A DNA stretch of 49,455 bases from assembly GCA_028821575.1 (NCBI GenBank), contig JAPPFW010000062.1, positions 1 through 49,455 on the forward strand, in the 5' to 3' direction. Position 1 is the stretch's first letter; each line of letters starts with the position of its first letter. The translations under genes were made by a program, and so were the position numbers. The notes under the pieces were generated by a model. It saw only the letters and a list, made by a program, of their open reading frames with translations, searched no databases and was not told the DNA's origin. Below are positions 41,178 through 49,011 of this stretch, in pieces. Origin of the DNA: a bacterium. GTDB lineage: Bacteria; Actinomycetota; Acidimicrobiia; Spongiisociales; Spongiisociaceae.

Positions 41178-42983
41178 CTAGCCGTCTATGCCCAGGGCCT
41201 TCTCGGCATGGTCGAGCACCTGGCCTCCTTCCAGCACGGGAGCGAAGAGGTCCCCGTGCCGGGAGATCCGGTCCCAGACGGTGGCGATGGTGAAGTCCTC
41301 CGGGGTCACCTGGCCCAGTTCTTCCCAGCGGACGGGTATGGAGACCGGGGCACCCGGACGGGGTCGTACCGAGTACACCGAGGCGATGGTCGCTCCTGCC
41401 CGGTTCTGACCCGAGTCGACGAACACCTTCCCCTTCCGGTTGGGTATATGCCTGTCCATGGTCACGCCCTCAGGGTTGGCGGTGGCCAGCAGTTGCCCGA
41501 CCCGCTCGACGAAACGCCGCACCCTCCCGTACGTGTGCCGGGGTTCCAGGGGTACGTAGACGTGTATCCCGCGGGATCCGGAGGTCTTGGGGTAGCCGCG
41601 CAGTCCCAGCCGGTCCAGCGCCACCCCGAGCAGCTTGGCCACCGAGACGACCTGCTCCCAAGCGGCCCCTTCCGCGGGATCGAGATCGAACACCGCGAAG
41701 TCCTCCGACTCGATGTGGCGCAGCCGGGACAGCCAAGGGTGGACCTCGATGCAGCCCATATTGGCCAGCCACATGAGGGACTCGGCATCCATGGCGGTCA
41801 CGTATTCGATGGCGCCGCCCTTGCTGCTCGATCCGAGAGGTGCGAGCGGCATCCAGTCCGGTTGGTGGCCGGGCGCCTGCTTCTCGTAGAAGGAGCCTCC
41901 CTCGGCGCCGTCCGGATACCTGGACATGACTATCGCCCTGTCCTCGAGGTGCGGGAGGAGGACCGGGGCCACCGAGGCGTAGTACGAAATCAGATCACCC
42001 TTCGTGTAGCCGTCGGGGAAGAACTCCTTGTCGAGGTTCGAGAGGCGGAGCCGGTGCCGGTACCCGGCCAGGGTGAACCCGTCGGCGGTCTCCCTGACCC
42101 GTGGAGCGACGGGGAACTCGACGGCGCCGCTCGCCACCGGGCGACCATCCGAGGCGGCGGGCGCCGAGGCAACGAGGGCGACGGCTATCTCGGAGCAGAT
42201 GGCCTCGTGTGACCGCATATCGCGGGACTCGGAGATGACCGTCATGCGCATCCCGGCCTCCCGGGCCGCCCGGACCAGAGGCTCGACCCGAAGGGTCCCC
42301 TCACCGTATGGAAGGTGGCGGATCTCACCCATGTCCCCGTATAGGACATCGCTGAACTGGGTGTGGAGTGGGTCCACCTTCCAAGCCGGGAAGTTGTCCC
42401 GCAGGAAGCCGAAGACTGCGGAGAAGTCCCCGGCGGACATCAGGCCTCCCCTGCTGATGGCATGCACATGCGCCCAGTCGACCACCGGCCGGACGAAGGG
42501 GAACTCGGCAGAGAGCAGGGCTATGTCGCCGAGGCTTCCCATGTGGCTGACCCGACCCGTGGTCTCCAACCCGAGAGACACACCCAGTCCTGCCACCTTG
42601 GACCCGATCCAGCCGAGGTGCTCGCCCATCCGGTCCAGCAGTAGCTCGGGATCCTCATCCCGCCGCGGCCCCAGATGGGCGACCACGATCCGGGCGCCCA
42701 ACTCGGCGCCCAGCTTCAGCGTGTGCTCCAGGGCGCCTCGGCACTGCTTGGCCCGGTCCTCATCGGCAACCGTGAGCACTGCGAAGTACGGGGCATGGAC
42801 CGAGAGCCCGATTCCCCGATCGGCGGCTGCCCGACCGAACCGGGCACACCTCCTCTCGTTCCAGGGGAACCCTCTGGTGAAGGCCAACTCGAAGACCCGG
42901 TGGCCCCGTTCCACCAGTCCGTCCAGGAAGGCGCTGTCGGCCATCCCTGAGGTAGGCATCCCCGAGTATCCGTAGCCGATCAC
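41178..42983 (-). CDS. Fusion of endonuclease IV (AP endonuclease) and LigD-type primase-polymerase
   Basis: A 601-aa protein in one open frame. Residues about 1-265 form an endonuclease IV TIM barrel with the metal ligands in place: SVHAPYF (His63), VAHLG (His103), GLETTG (Glu140), VVDWAHVHA (Asp169, His172), DPLHTQF (His207), GDMGEIRHLPYGEG (Asp217, His223) and ISESRD (Glu252). After a linker (about 266-300) comes a complete LigD polymerase domain: SNLDKEFFPDG, MSRYPDGAEGGSFYEK, VFDLDP (catalytic Asp433, Asp435), KTSGSRGIHVYVPL and FVDSGQN (Asp523). The first half would nick at abasic sites or trim 3' ends; the second would fill gaps with NTP preference. No ligase, phosphoesterase or Ku gene is adjacent. 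Start is GTG at 42983. Confidence 0.9.
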   Translation of the reverse strand: MIGYGYSGMPTSGMADSAFLDGLVERGHRVFELAFTRGFPWNERRCARFGRAAADRGIGLSVHAPYFAVLTVADEDRAKQCRGALEHTLKLGAELGARIVVAHLGPRRDEDPELLLDRMGEHLGWIGSKVAGLGVSLGLETTGRVSHMGSLGDIALLSAEFPFVRPVVDWAHVHAISRGGLMSAGDFSAVFGFLRDNFPAWKVDPLHTQFSDVLYGDMGEIRHLPYGEGTLRVEPLVRAAREAGMRMTVISESRDMRSHEAICSEIAVALVASAPAASDGRPVASGAVEFPVAPRVRETADGFTLAGYRHRLRLSNLDKEFFPDGYTKGDLISYYASVAPVLLPHLEDRAIVMSRYPDGAEGGSFYEKQAPGHQPDWMPLAPLGSSSKGGAIEYVTAMDAESLMWLANMGCIEVHPWLSRLRHIESEDFAVFDLDPAEGAAWEQVVSVAKLLGVALDRLGLRGYPKTSGSRGIHVYVPLEPRHTYGRVRRFVERVGQLLATANPEGVTMDRHIPNRKGKVFVDSGQNRAGATIASVYSVRPRPGAPVSIPVRWEELGQVTPEDFTIATVWDRISRHGDLFAPVLEGGQVLDHAEKALGIDG

Positions 42984-43056
42984 CTACCGAGCCTATCGTT
43001 CCCGGCGCCGCCAGCCATCGCCATGACAAGACCCACTCGCCGCTACCCTGACAGGT

Positions 43057-43129
43057 GGGCCTGTAGCTCAGTCGGAAGAGCAGCGGACTTTTAATCCGAA
43101 GGTCGAGGGTTCGATTCCCTCCGGGCCCA
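43057..43129 (+). tRNA. tRNA-Lys (TTT anticodon)
   Basis: A full cloverleaf can be folded: acceptor gggcctg (43057-43063) with cgggccc (43122-43128), D-arm around gtagctcagtcggaagagc, anticodon arm cggacttttaatccg with loop anticodon TTT, and T-arm gagggttcgattccctc. The discriminator is A at 43129 and CCA is not encoded. It stands alone, 74 bp downstream of nothing on its strand and divergent from the EndoIV-polymerase gene. Confidence 0.96.
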
Positions 43130-43244
43130 CAGCTTCTACCGGTTTCACGTTGCTCGGCGGCGTGGATCCGCAAGGGGTCGTCCACAGCCCCCAGGTGCCG
43201 CCAGGCCTCGAGCGTCTCCGCCGGAGACAACGATGACAGTACAG

Positions 43245-43979
43245 CTAGTCCTCCGAAGTGAGGTCGCTCTGGCCCCTGTACATCCCCAGCCCGATGATGA
43301 TGAAGCAGAGGGAACCGAAGGCGAGCAAGCCGTTGTCGTTCCTGAGGAGCACTGCGGGATCGATGTCGGGGACATGCTGAAGGACCAGGAAGTTGATGAC
43401 CGCCAGCGCTCCCGTGAGGACGAGGCCGTAGGAAGCCAGTTTGTACTTGTTCATCGACCCGAAACGGGAGGCGAGGCCGATGCCGACGAGCATGGATGCG
43501 ACGGGGTAGACGGCCACCAGCGCGATGATGATCCCGCCCATCGACGCGTATACGCTGAGGGCAAGGTCTGCGAAGAACGCCTGGTCGGCGCCTGACTGCA
43601 TGCCGCGCTGCATCAAGTGGACACTGAAGTGCCTCATGCCCATCGCAATGGTGTAGAGGGCCCACCCGAACAGGCTCGCGAACACACCCAGCCGCAGGAG
43701 CGAATCGCCGAGCCCCGTCTGTCGGGGTAGGCGGAGCCAGGTGAGGGCGCAGTATGCGTAGAGGAACATCCCGATGATGGACAACATGGACGCCAGATGC
43801 GCAAGACTCGCATTGTCGGCCATCGACTCGAGGGCTGCCGGGAAGTCGGTCTTATCTACTGGGTCCAGCAGTACGCCGCCGGGAAAGCTCAGCGATGCCA
43901 GGAACAAAAGGGCAACTCCAACGACGAGGGCCAGCCCTCCGAACCTCGTAGCAGGATGTGTGCCGGTCGCTTTAGCCAT
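43245..43979 (-). CDS. Six-span membrane protein of unknown function
   Basis: A 244-aa protein with about six to seven hydrophobic segments (for example GGLALVVGVALLFLASL, LASMLSIIGMFLYAYCALTW, ASMGGIIIALVAVYPVASML, LAFGSLCFIIIGLGMY). The motif-like stretch ADNASLAHLASMLSIIG resembles DUF4386-type proteins in style, but I cannot assign it firmly. Similar topology is seen in the protein at 45307-46035. It starts with ATG at 43979 preceded by GGAGG. Codon use is like the rest of the window. Confidence 0.75.
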   Translation of the reverse strand: MAKATGTHPATRFGGLALVVGVALLFLASLSFPGGVLLDPVDKTDFPAALESMADNASLAHLASMLSIIGMFLYAYCALTWLRLPRQTGLGDSLLRLGVFASLFGWALYTIAMGMRHFSVHLMQRGMQSGADQAFFADLALSVYASMGGIIIALVAVYPVASMLVGIGLASRFGSMNKYKLASYGLVLTGALAVINFLVLQHVPDIDPAVLLRNDNGLLAFGSLCFIIIGLGMYRGQSDLTSED

Positions 43980-44370
43980 GATGCCTCCTCCTGGGTGCCC
44001 AGCAAACGTTCGAGATTGTACGACTCTGCCCGGGGACTAGCGCAAAATGAATCAGGAAAGAGGGGGAGGCTGCTCGATCTTGTGAGGTCGGGCGCTGCTG
44101 TGGTCGGTGTGGGGGTCATGATGCTCCTAATGGGGGTCCGCCACTTCTTCTGGTTCGTCTGGGAGGGTGTGGTGGTTGAGCTGGCGGCCGGTGAGTAGCT
44201 GGATGCTCCTGGAACCTGATTCCTGAACATAGATCGTGCCCTTGCCGCTTAGCGAGAGTTTCTGTAGCGCTCATGAGGTGGCGTGCCTTGGAGCACTGAT
44301 CCACTAGGTCGCCGCCAGGGTGTTCTCCACAGTTCAGCAGAGAGCAGATCCGCGCTGAAGGAGGCGAAGG

Positions 44371-44478
44371 ACGATCTTTGGTGGAGATGACTGGGCTGAG
44401 GGCTCATCACGATGTGTGGTTTGATGGACGAGGATGGAACCAAACTCGCTGCCGGGCGGCTACCGGAAGGGCCGTCGT
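44371..44478 (+). pseudogene. Fragment of an IS110-family transposase N-terminus
   Basis: Three frames read in sequence give the IS110 DEDD-domain start: GDDWAE (44386-44400), then after one extra G AHHDV (44402-44416), then, in a third frame, LMDEDGTKLAAGRLPEG (44421-44471). The pattern D-W-A-E-x-H-H-D-V ... DEDG is characteristic of IS110 transposases, including the first catalytic Asp. Two frameshifts and absence of the remaining domains show it is dead. Confidence 0.55.
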
Positions 44479-45009
44479 ACCGCCGGTTCGGGTTCCTCCA
44501 CCTGACCATCGAGGCCTTGTTCGCTGAGCGGGCACTGCGAACCCGACCGGGTTCTTCCCGGCTCTTTGCTTCCGGCCCGACCGGCTCCTCCTAACTCCAC
44601 GATGCGGGTCCGGTCGCCCCTGTAGACCCGATCACACCCGCGGTTCGGTTCCTGCCCACACCGCCCGGTAGATGGCTCGGGCGACTCTGGAACCCCACCG
44701 CGATCGCGGACCGGCGAACCGCTCCGCAGCCGCCCCGGCGGGCCACACGATCGGGGCAGTCGTCGGTCGAATAGCCGGGTCGGGAGCAGGCCGATTCGCG
44801 TCTTCTGAGATCCAGGCAGTCTCATAGACGCAACAGCCACGAGGACGACGAGAGGCCATGAGTCGAATTCAAAGAGCAGCCAGCAGGCCCTGGGACGATC
44901 CGCCGCCATCTACGGCACCGGCCCGATCCCCGACTGCCGCTAAGTTGTGGACACGATCATCGCTTGGGATGGTGAGATCAGGCCTACCAGGCAAGCGACC
45001 GGTATCCGA

Positions 45010-45110
45010 CTGACCGCTGGAAGGATCAAGATCCGCCCCTAGATTCTCCGCCGAGTTGCTTACGGGTTCAACCATGACCAACTACCCCGCCCGCGGATTC
45101 CTCGCAAAAA
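45010..45110 (+). pseudogene. Fragment resembling an ISL3-type transposase C-terminus
   Basis: In one plus-strand frame LTAGRIKIRP, a stop, then ILRRVAYGF; in a neighbouring frame TNYPARGFLAKTT. Combined, these resemble the C-terminal 'NGR-IK-RRVAYGF-NYRARGFLA' region of ISL3-like transposases. The stop and frameshift mark it as a relic. Family assignment is tentative. Confidence 0.4.
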
Positions 45111-45306
45111 CCACCTCCACACCGACAACAACGCCTGATCCCCATACACTTTCACGGAGCCTTTATTGTCGGCTCCCGCGAGTGTGGGTGAGAACACATA
45201 CTCGGCCGAATCCGAAGAAGCTTGCTACAGTGACCTGAAGCCAGAGGACTACAAGTCCCGCAGCGGGTGGGCCTATTCTCACCAGCGATAGCAAACAAAG
45301 GAGACC

Positions 45307-46035
45307 GTGGTGACGTCGGCGAGACTAGGAAAGATAGCAGGGTGGCTTTTGGTCATCGGGCCGCTGGTGGATACGTTGGTCAGCAGTCTCAGGCCGGGCG
45401 TATTCCCGGGACAAAACCCAGATGGTCATCAAGCAGCCATGCAGGAGGCAATTCTTGGAATCGCACCGCATAGTACGCTAGTCAATCTACTGGTCGATCT
45501 CGGATTCGTAGCTTCGTTTGGCCTATTGGTGGGATTCTGGGGTCTAAAGGAGGTGATGGGAGACAGCGGCAGTCAGGGATACTTACGGAAACTGGGAATG
45601 TTGTTCCTGATGATCGGCTTATCAGTTCGCACCGGCGCCTTCGCAATGAACTTCTTGATGTCTGTGACCCTCAGCTATACACCCGCTGAGGCCCTAACGG
45701 GAGAGGCACTCAATACTGCCGTCATGTTCATGGTAATGGGAGGGGCACTCGGTGTCTTTGCCACAATCCTTACGCTGGTAGGCGTGGCCTTTTTTGCCGG
45801 GTCGCTGATGAACGTGCACCTACTTGGTGCGGATAGACTACTCGCCCGACTACTGGGTGTGGCCCCGGCAATAGTCGGTTCGTTGCTCCTACTCCTAGCG
45901 ACCTTTCGTGAGGACAGCGTCTTTACTCTTTACCTCTTGGGTAACGCGGCGGTGTTCTTTCAGATAGCCTGGGTCATCATGGTGGGCGTTGCCCTGATCA
46001 GAAAGAGTGATTCCTTGGCAACGCTCACAGCCTGA
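45307..46035 (+). CDS. Multi-span membrane protein with atypical codon use
   Basis: A 242-aa protein with about six hydrophobic segments (IAGWLLVIGPLVDTLV, LLVDLGFVASFGLLVGFWGL, LGMLFLMIGLSVRTGAFAMNFLM, AVMFMVMGGALGVFATILTLVGVAFFAG, VAPAIVGSLLLLLATF, NAAVFFQIAWVIMVGVALI). DUF4386-like in style; function unknown. Codons such as AGA, AGG, ATA and CTA are frequent compared with the strongly GC-ending codons elsewhere, which suggests recent acquisition. AAAGGAG precedes two GTG codons at 45307 and 45310; the second has better spacing. It follows the IS graveyard. Confidence 0.78.
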   Translation: MVTSARLGKIAGWLLVIGPLVDTLVSSLRPGVFPGQNPDGHQAAMQEAILGIAPHSTLVNLLVDLGFVASFGLLVGFWGLKEVMGDSGSQGYLRKLGMLFLMIGLSVRTGAFAMNFLMSVTLSYTPAEALTGEALNTAVMFMVMGGALGVFATILTLVGVAFFAGSLMNVHLLGADRLLARLLGVAPAIVGSLLLLLATFREDSVFTLYLLGNAAVFFQIAWVIMVGVALIRKSDSLATLTA

Positions 46036-46333
46036 TTGGCATGATGAGAGAAGGAAGTTGATCTGGTAGCTTTCTGAACAAATCGCCGGGTCATCGCCTG
46101 GGCGATTGCCGATTGATCCCAAGGACCCAGTAGCGGTGCTCGGATCGGAGATGCCTAGGTTTCCTCCCGCACAGCCGCTAGGTCACCGAGCGCGCATGTT
46201 TCTGCTCGCTTGTCGGGGATGTCGCAGTCGTGGAGACGACACGGCGATTAGGATCGCACCGCCCACGGCATCAGCGGCGCTCAACGGATCATGGTGCCGC
46301 ATGACAGCATTCCGCAGCGGGAGGGAGTTCGAG
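46036..46333. other. Intergenic spacer, no gene seen
   Basis: About 300 bp between the membrane protein and the large secreted protein. The frame of the downstream gene is open from 46106, but the extra 76 residues lack structure and precede an obvious signal peptide, so I treat this as untranslated leader and promoter DNA. Confidence 0.5.
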
Positions 46334-48847
46334 ATGGAAACGGTCTTGGGTCAGAGGCTAGGAGTGCACAGGCTGGCACGGGCGTGGATCGCTTTCACCC
46401 TGGTCGCGAGCCTGCTGGCGCTGCCGGCATCGGGTGCAGTGTTGGGGCAGGAGTCCACAGGCTGCGAGGTCACGGAACTCGGGACTCTGAGTGGCCCCGA
46501 CGCCTCGCTGGACACCGCCGGTCGCTGGACGACTGAGGACTGCGACTCGCGTTTTCGCGCCGATAGCGACGCCCACACGTATCGCTTCCGCGTCGCTCTG
46601 CCAGGACGGGTCAGGGTCGAGTTGACGTCCGCCGGGGCGGACCCGTACCTCTACCTACTCGCGGAGGATGGCAGCCGCATCGCCGACAACGACGACGGTG
46701 GAGCCAACCTGGACGCCCGGGTGGAGCGAGACCTGCAACCCGGTGTGTACATGATCGAGGCGACGACAGTCGGCGGGCGGAGCCGGGGGCCTGCGGACTT
46801 CGGCATCGCTGTCAGCTACGTTTCCGGGTGCGAGCCGGTGCATCTCGGCACGCTGGAGACGGGCACCGATCTGACCGCGTCCGGAACCTGGACCATTGAT
46901 ACGTGCGGGTCGCGATTCGTCGTGGAGCACCCGGCCCACGGTTACACGTTTAACCTCGGGCACGCCGGTCGTGTGCGCATCGACCTGACATCGGAGGACG
47001 GCGATCCCGTGATGTCCTTGGCATCGCTCACGGGTCGCATCATCGGAGCCAACGACGATGGCGGGGAGCGGCGCAACTCCCGCATAGTCCGCTACCTTCC
47101 GGCCGGGGTCTACTTCATCGAGGCGACCACATACCTGGAACGCGACTACCAACCCCTGCGAGCCGACTTCAACCTCACGGTCCACCTGGTGGATGAGCAG
47201 GAGGACCAGAGGGGACCCCGGTTGAAGATCGAGGAGTTGCATACCCCCGCGGAAGTGGTCGCGGGCGATCCGTTCCCCGTCCACTACCGCGCCGGAAACG
47301 TCGGAGGCGACCTCGCCGAAGGTGGCTACGCCGTGCTCTACGTGGTCGGCCCCCGCGTGTTCGAGCGGATCGACCTGACCGCCGACCATTGGCAGGCCGG
47401 CGTCTCGTACCACTCCGGTTCCGAGACGGCGAGCGGGGGCAGCACTGCGATCGCCGACCTGGTTCCGTTCGATGTCAGCCTCAACCGGTCTGGCCCTTCG
47501 TGGGTGTTCGTGGGGGTCGCTACCTACGACCGGAAGGGTGACGAGATCGGGTTCCACGGCCTCTGGCACAACCTGATGGTCCTGGGCGGTCCGACATTCG
47601 AACCCGTACATGTGCGCGTAGACGGCAGTGCGTACACGGTTGCCGCCGAAGCGGACAGCGGCGGAGAGGTTACGACATCTGTGAGCTCGGCCGCCGATCC
47701 GGCAGCCGAGGTCGATCCGCAGGTTCGGCTGCAGGCCATTTACACGGCGGGCGTGCTCACCCAGCTATTGGATGGCTTGTTCGAGAGGCCGGCGATCGCG
47801 GAGTTGTCGGAGGAGGCGGACCCGGCACCGGTCACCGAGGCGAACCTGTCGCCGAGCACACTCCTCAAGGCCTTCGCGCAGCGATACACCTCCGTAGTCA
47901 GCGCATCGGGAATGGTCGAGTCCCTGGCCGCTGGAGAGGCCCTCAATCCCATCGCGATCGAGGATTCGGTCCTCGAGGTGGCCGATGCAGCGTCTTCCCA
48001 GTACGCGTGGATGGCTGATTCCTGGCGCTCGCTCCTGGGCCGGATTGGGGATGGGACGACGTTGGCGTTCGAGGAGGCGCTCGAAGTCCACTCCCAGGTC
48101 GCCTATGCCGAAAGCGTCGTCGCGGCGGCAGTGACGGCAGGCGAGATCGTCACAGCGGCCCGGGCCGCCGATGAGGGCTGGCAGGATCCGGGTATCCGGC
48201 GGATGATGCCAGACCAGGCGGGCTGCGACCCCGGAGCGGATGCCCTGCGCGACGCGCTCGAGGCGGCGGAGGCGGCCAACATCGACCGGTTGCTCGCTCT
48301 CGACGCCGAGATGCGGGCGCTCCGGCCCGTCCACGGGTTCGCAGTCGACACGGCATTGTGCGCTGTGCAGACGGTCGGCGCAGAGAGCCGCCGTTTCTTG
48401 CGGCGTCTGTCGATCGACCACAGTTCCGAGTTTCGCAGGTTGCTCGGTCTTGAGATGCCCGAGCAACCAGTGTCGAATACCGAGCCCCATCGGCTTCGCA
48501 TCATCGCCCGGGTGGGCGAGGACGGTCGCCTGGAGCACGGCATCGAGTTTGTCGGCGGTGAGCAAGTGCTTCCGCCGGCGCGTTTCCTGCGTGAAGACGC
48601 CCCACACGGCAGGTGGCAGGTGAGCGGAGAGGTCGAGGTAGGAGGAGACTCGATCGGGAGGATCCGATCGCGGCGTCTTACCGGTGGCCGAACCGAGTTG
48701 GGCTTCGTGGGCGCCGATGGCGAGACGATCATCCCCGACATTCGCTACCTGCCGGCCGATCTCCCGGTGGGAGTCTGGTTCCGCAGCAGCGAGATCGAGG
48801 TACCGGTAGCGATGTTGATGGTCCCGGCGAACTCTGCAGGGGAGTAA
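46334..48847 (+). CDS. Large secreted protein: two PPC-like domains, CARDB-like domain, helical region, C-terminal twin repeat
   Basis: An 837-aa exported protein. A signal peptide spans about 13-40 (LARAWIAFTLVASLLALPASGA). Two tandem pre-peptidase C-terminal-like beta domains follow (about 44-160 and 161-275), each with a W-T-x-D/T-C motif, a YxFxxxxxGRVRxxLTS strand and an NDDGG turn then PGVYxIEATT. Residues about 285-400 look CARDB-like (VVAGDPFPVHYRAGNVGG). The middle (about 430-715) is Ala/Glu-rich and helical. The C-terminus has two related about 49-residue units (721-769, 775-823) sharing GR-E-G...GE..-P..R-L..D.P.G.W. No protease or other catalytic motif was seen, so it is more likely a surface or binding protein. 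ATG at 46334 has GGGAG 7 nt upstream. Confidence 0.82.
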   Translation: METVLGQRLGVHRLARAWIAFTLVASLLALPASGAVLGQESTGCEVTELGTLSGPDASLDTAGRWTTEDCDSRFRADSDAHTYRFRVALPGRVRVELTSAGADPYLYLLAEDGSRIADNDDGGANLDARVERDLQPGVYMIEATTVGGRSRGPADFGIAVSYVSGCEPVHLGTLETGTDLTASGTWTIDTCGSRFVVEHPAHGYTFNLGHAGRVRIDLTSEDGDPVMSLASLTGRIIGANDDGGERRNSRIVRYLPAGVYFIEATTYLERDYQPLRADFNLTVHLVDEQEDQRGPRLKIEELHTPAEVVAGDPFPVHYRAGNVGGDLAEGGYAVLYVVGPRVFERIDLTADHWQAGVSYHSGSETASGGSTAIADLVPFDVSLNRSGPSWVFVGVATYDRKGDEIGFHGLWHNLMVLGGPTFEPVHVRVDGSAYTVAAEADSGGEVTTSVSSAADPAAEVDPQVRLQAIYTAGVLTQLLDGLFERPAIAELSEEADPAPVTEANLSPSTLLKAFAQRYTSVVSASGMVESLAAGEALNPIAIEDSVLEVADAASSQYAWMADSWRSLLGRIGDGTTLAFEEALEVHSQVAYAESVVAAAVTAGEIVTAARAADEGWQDPGIRRMMPDQAGCDPGADALRDALEAAEAANIDRLLALDAEMRALRPVHGFAVDTALCAVQTVGAESRRFLRRLSIDHSSEFRRLLGLEMPEQPVSNTEPHRLRIIARVGEDGRLEHGIEFVGGEQVLPPARFLREDAPHGRWQVSGEVEVGGDSIGRIRSRRLTGGRTELGFVGADGETIIPDIRYLPADLPVGVWFRSSEIEVPVAMLMVPANSAGE

Positions 48848-49011
48848 GTACTGGTCGTCTCGCAGCTCGCGGATATCCCGGTCGGGTCCGGGTGTCGTGA
48901 GAGGATCCAGCGACGGCGCCCGGCCGGCCTCCGCATGTAACCTCGGCCGGTCGGCAGGGCAGCGAGTGTTCTGATCGATAGGGTCGCGACAACGATGCGG
49001 GAGGGACAAAC

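Larger units (their letters stand above)
44041..45306. other. Gene-poor region of decayed mobile DNA
   Basis: About 1.27 kb without an intact gene. Two transposase fragments are recognisable (listed separately near 44371-44478 and 45010-45110). A frame at 44082-44198 encodes a short hydrophobic peptide (VVGVGVMMLLMGVRHFFWF), which may be a remnant or a tiny membrane protein. The rest shows short overlapping frames, Arg/Pro-rich and without motifs. The region links two membrane-protein genes and has mixed base composition. Confidence 0.55.

Noticed and set aside
42028..42975. 315-aa plus-strand ORF
   Set aside because: Ser/Arg/Pro-rich antisense of the endonuclease IV domain whose metal ligands are all visible on the minus strand.
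44460..44909. 149-aa minus-strand ORF in the gene-poor region
   Set aside because: Arg/Gly/Pro-rich without motif, and it overlaps the transposase fragment read on the plus strand.
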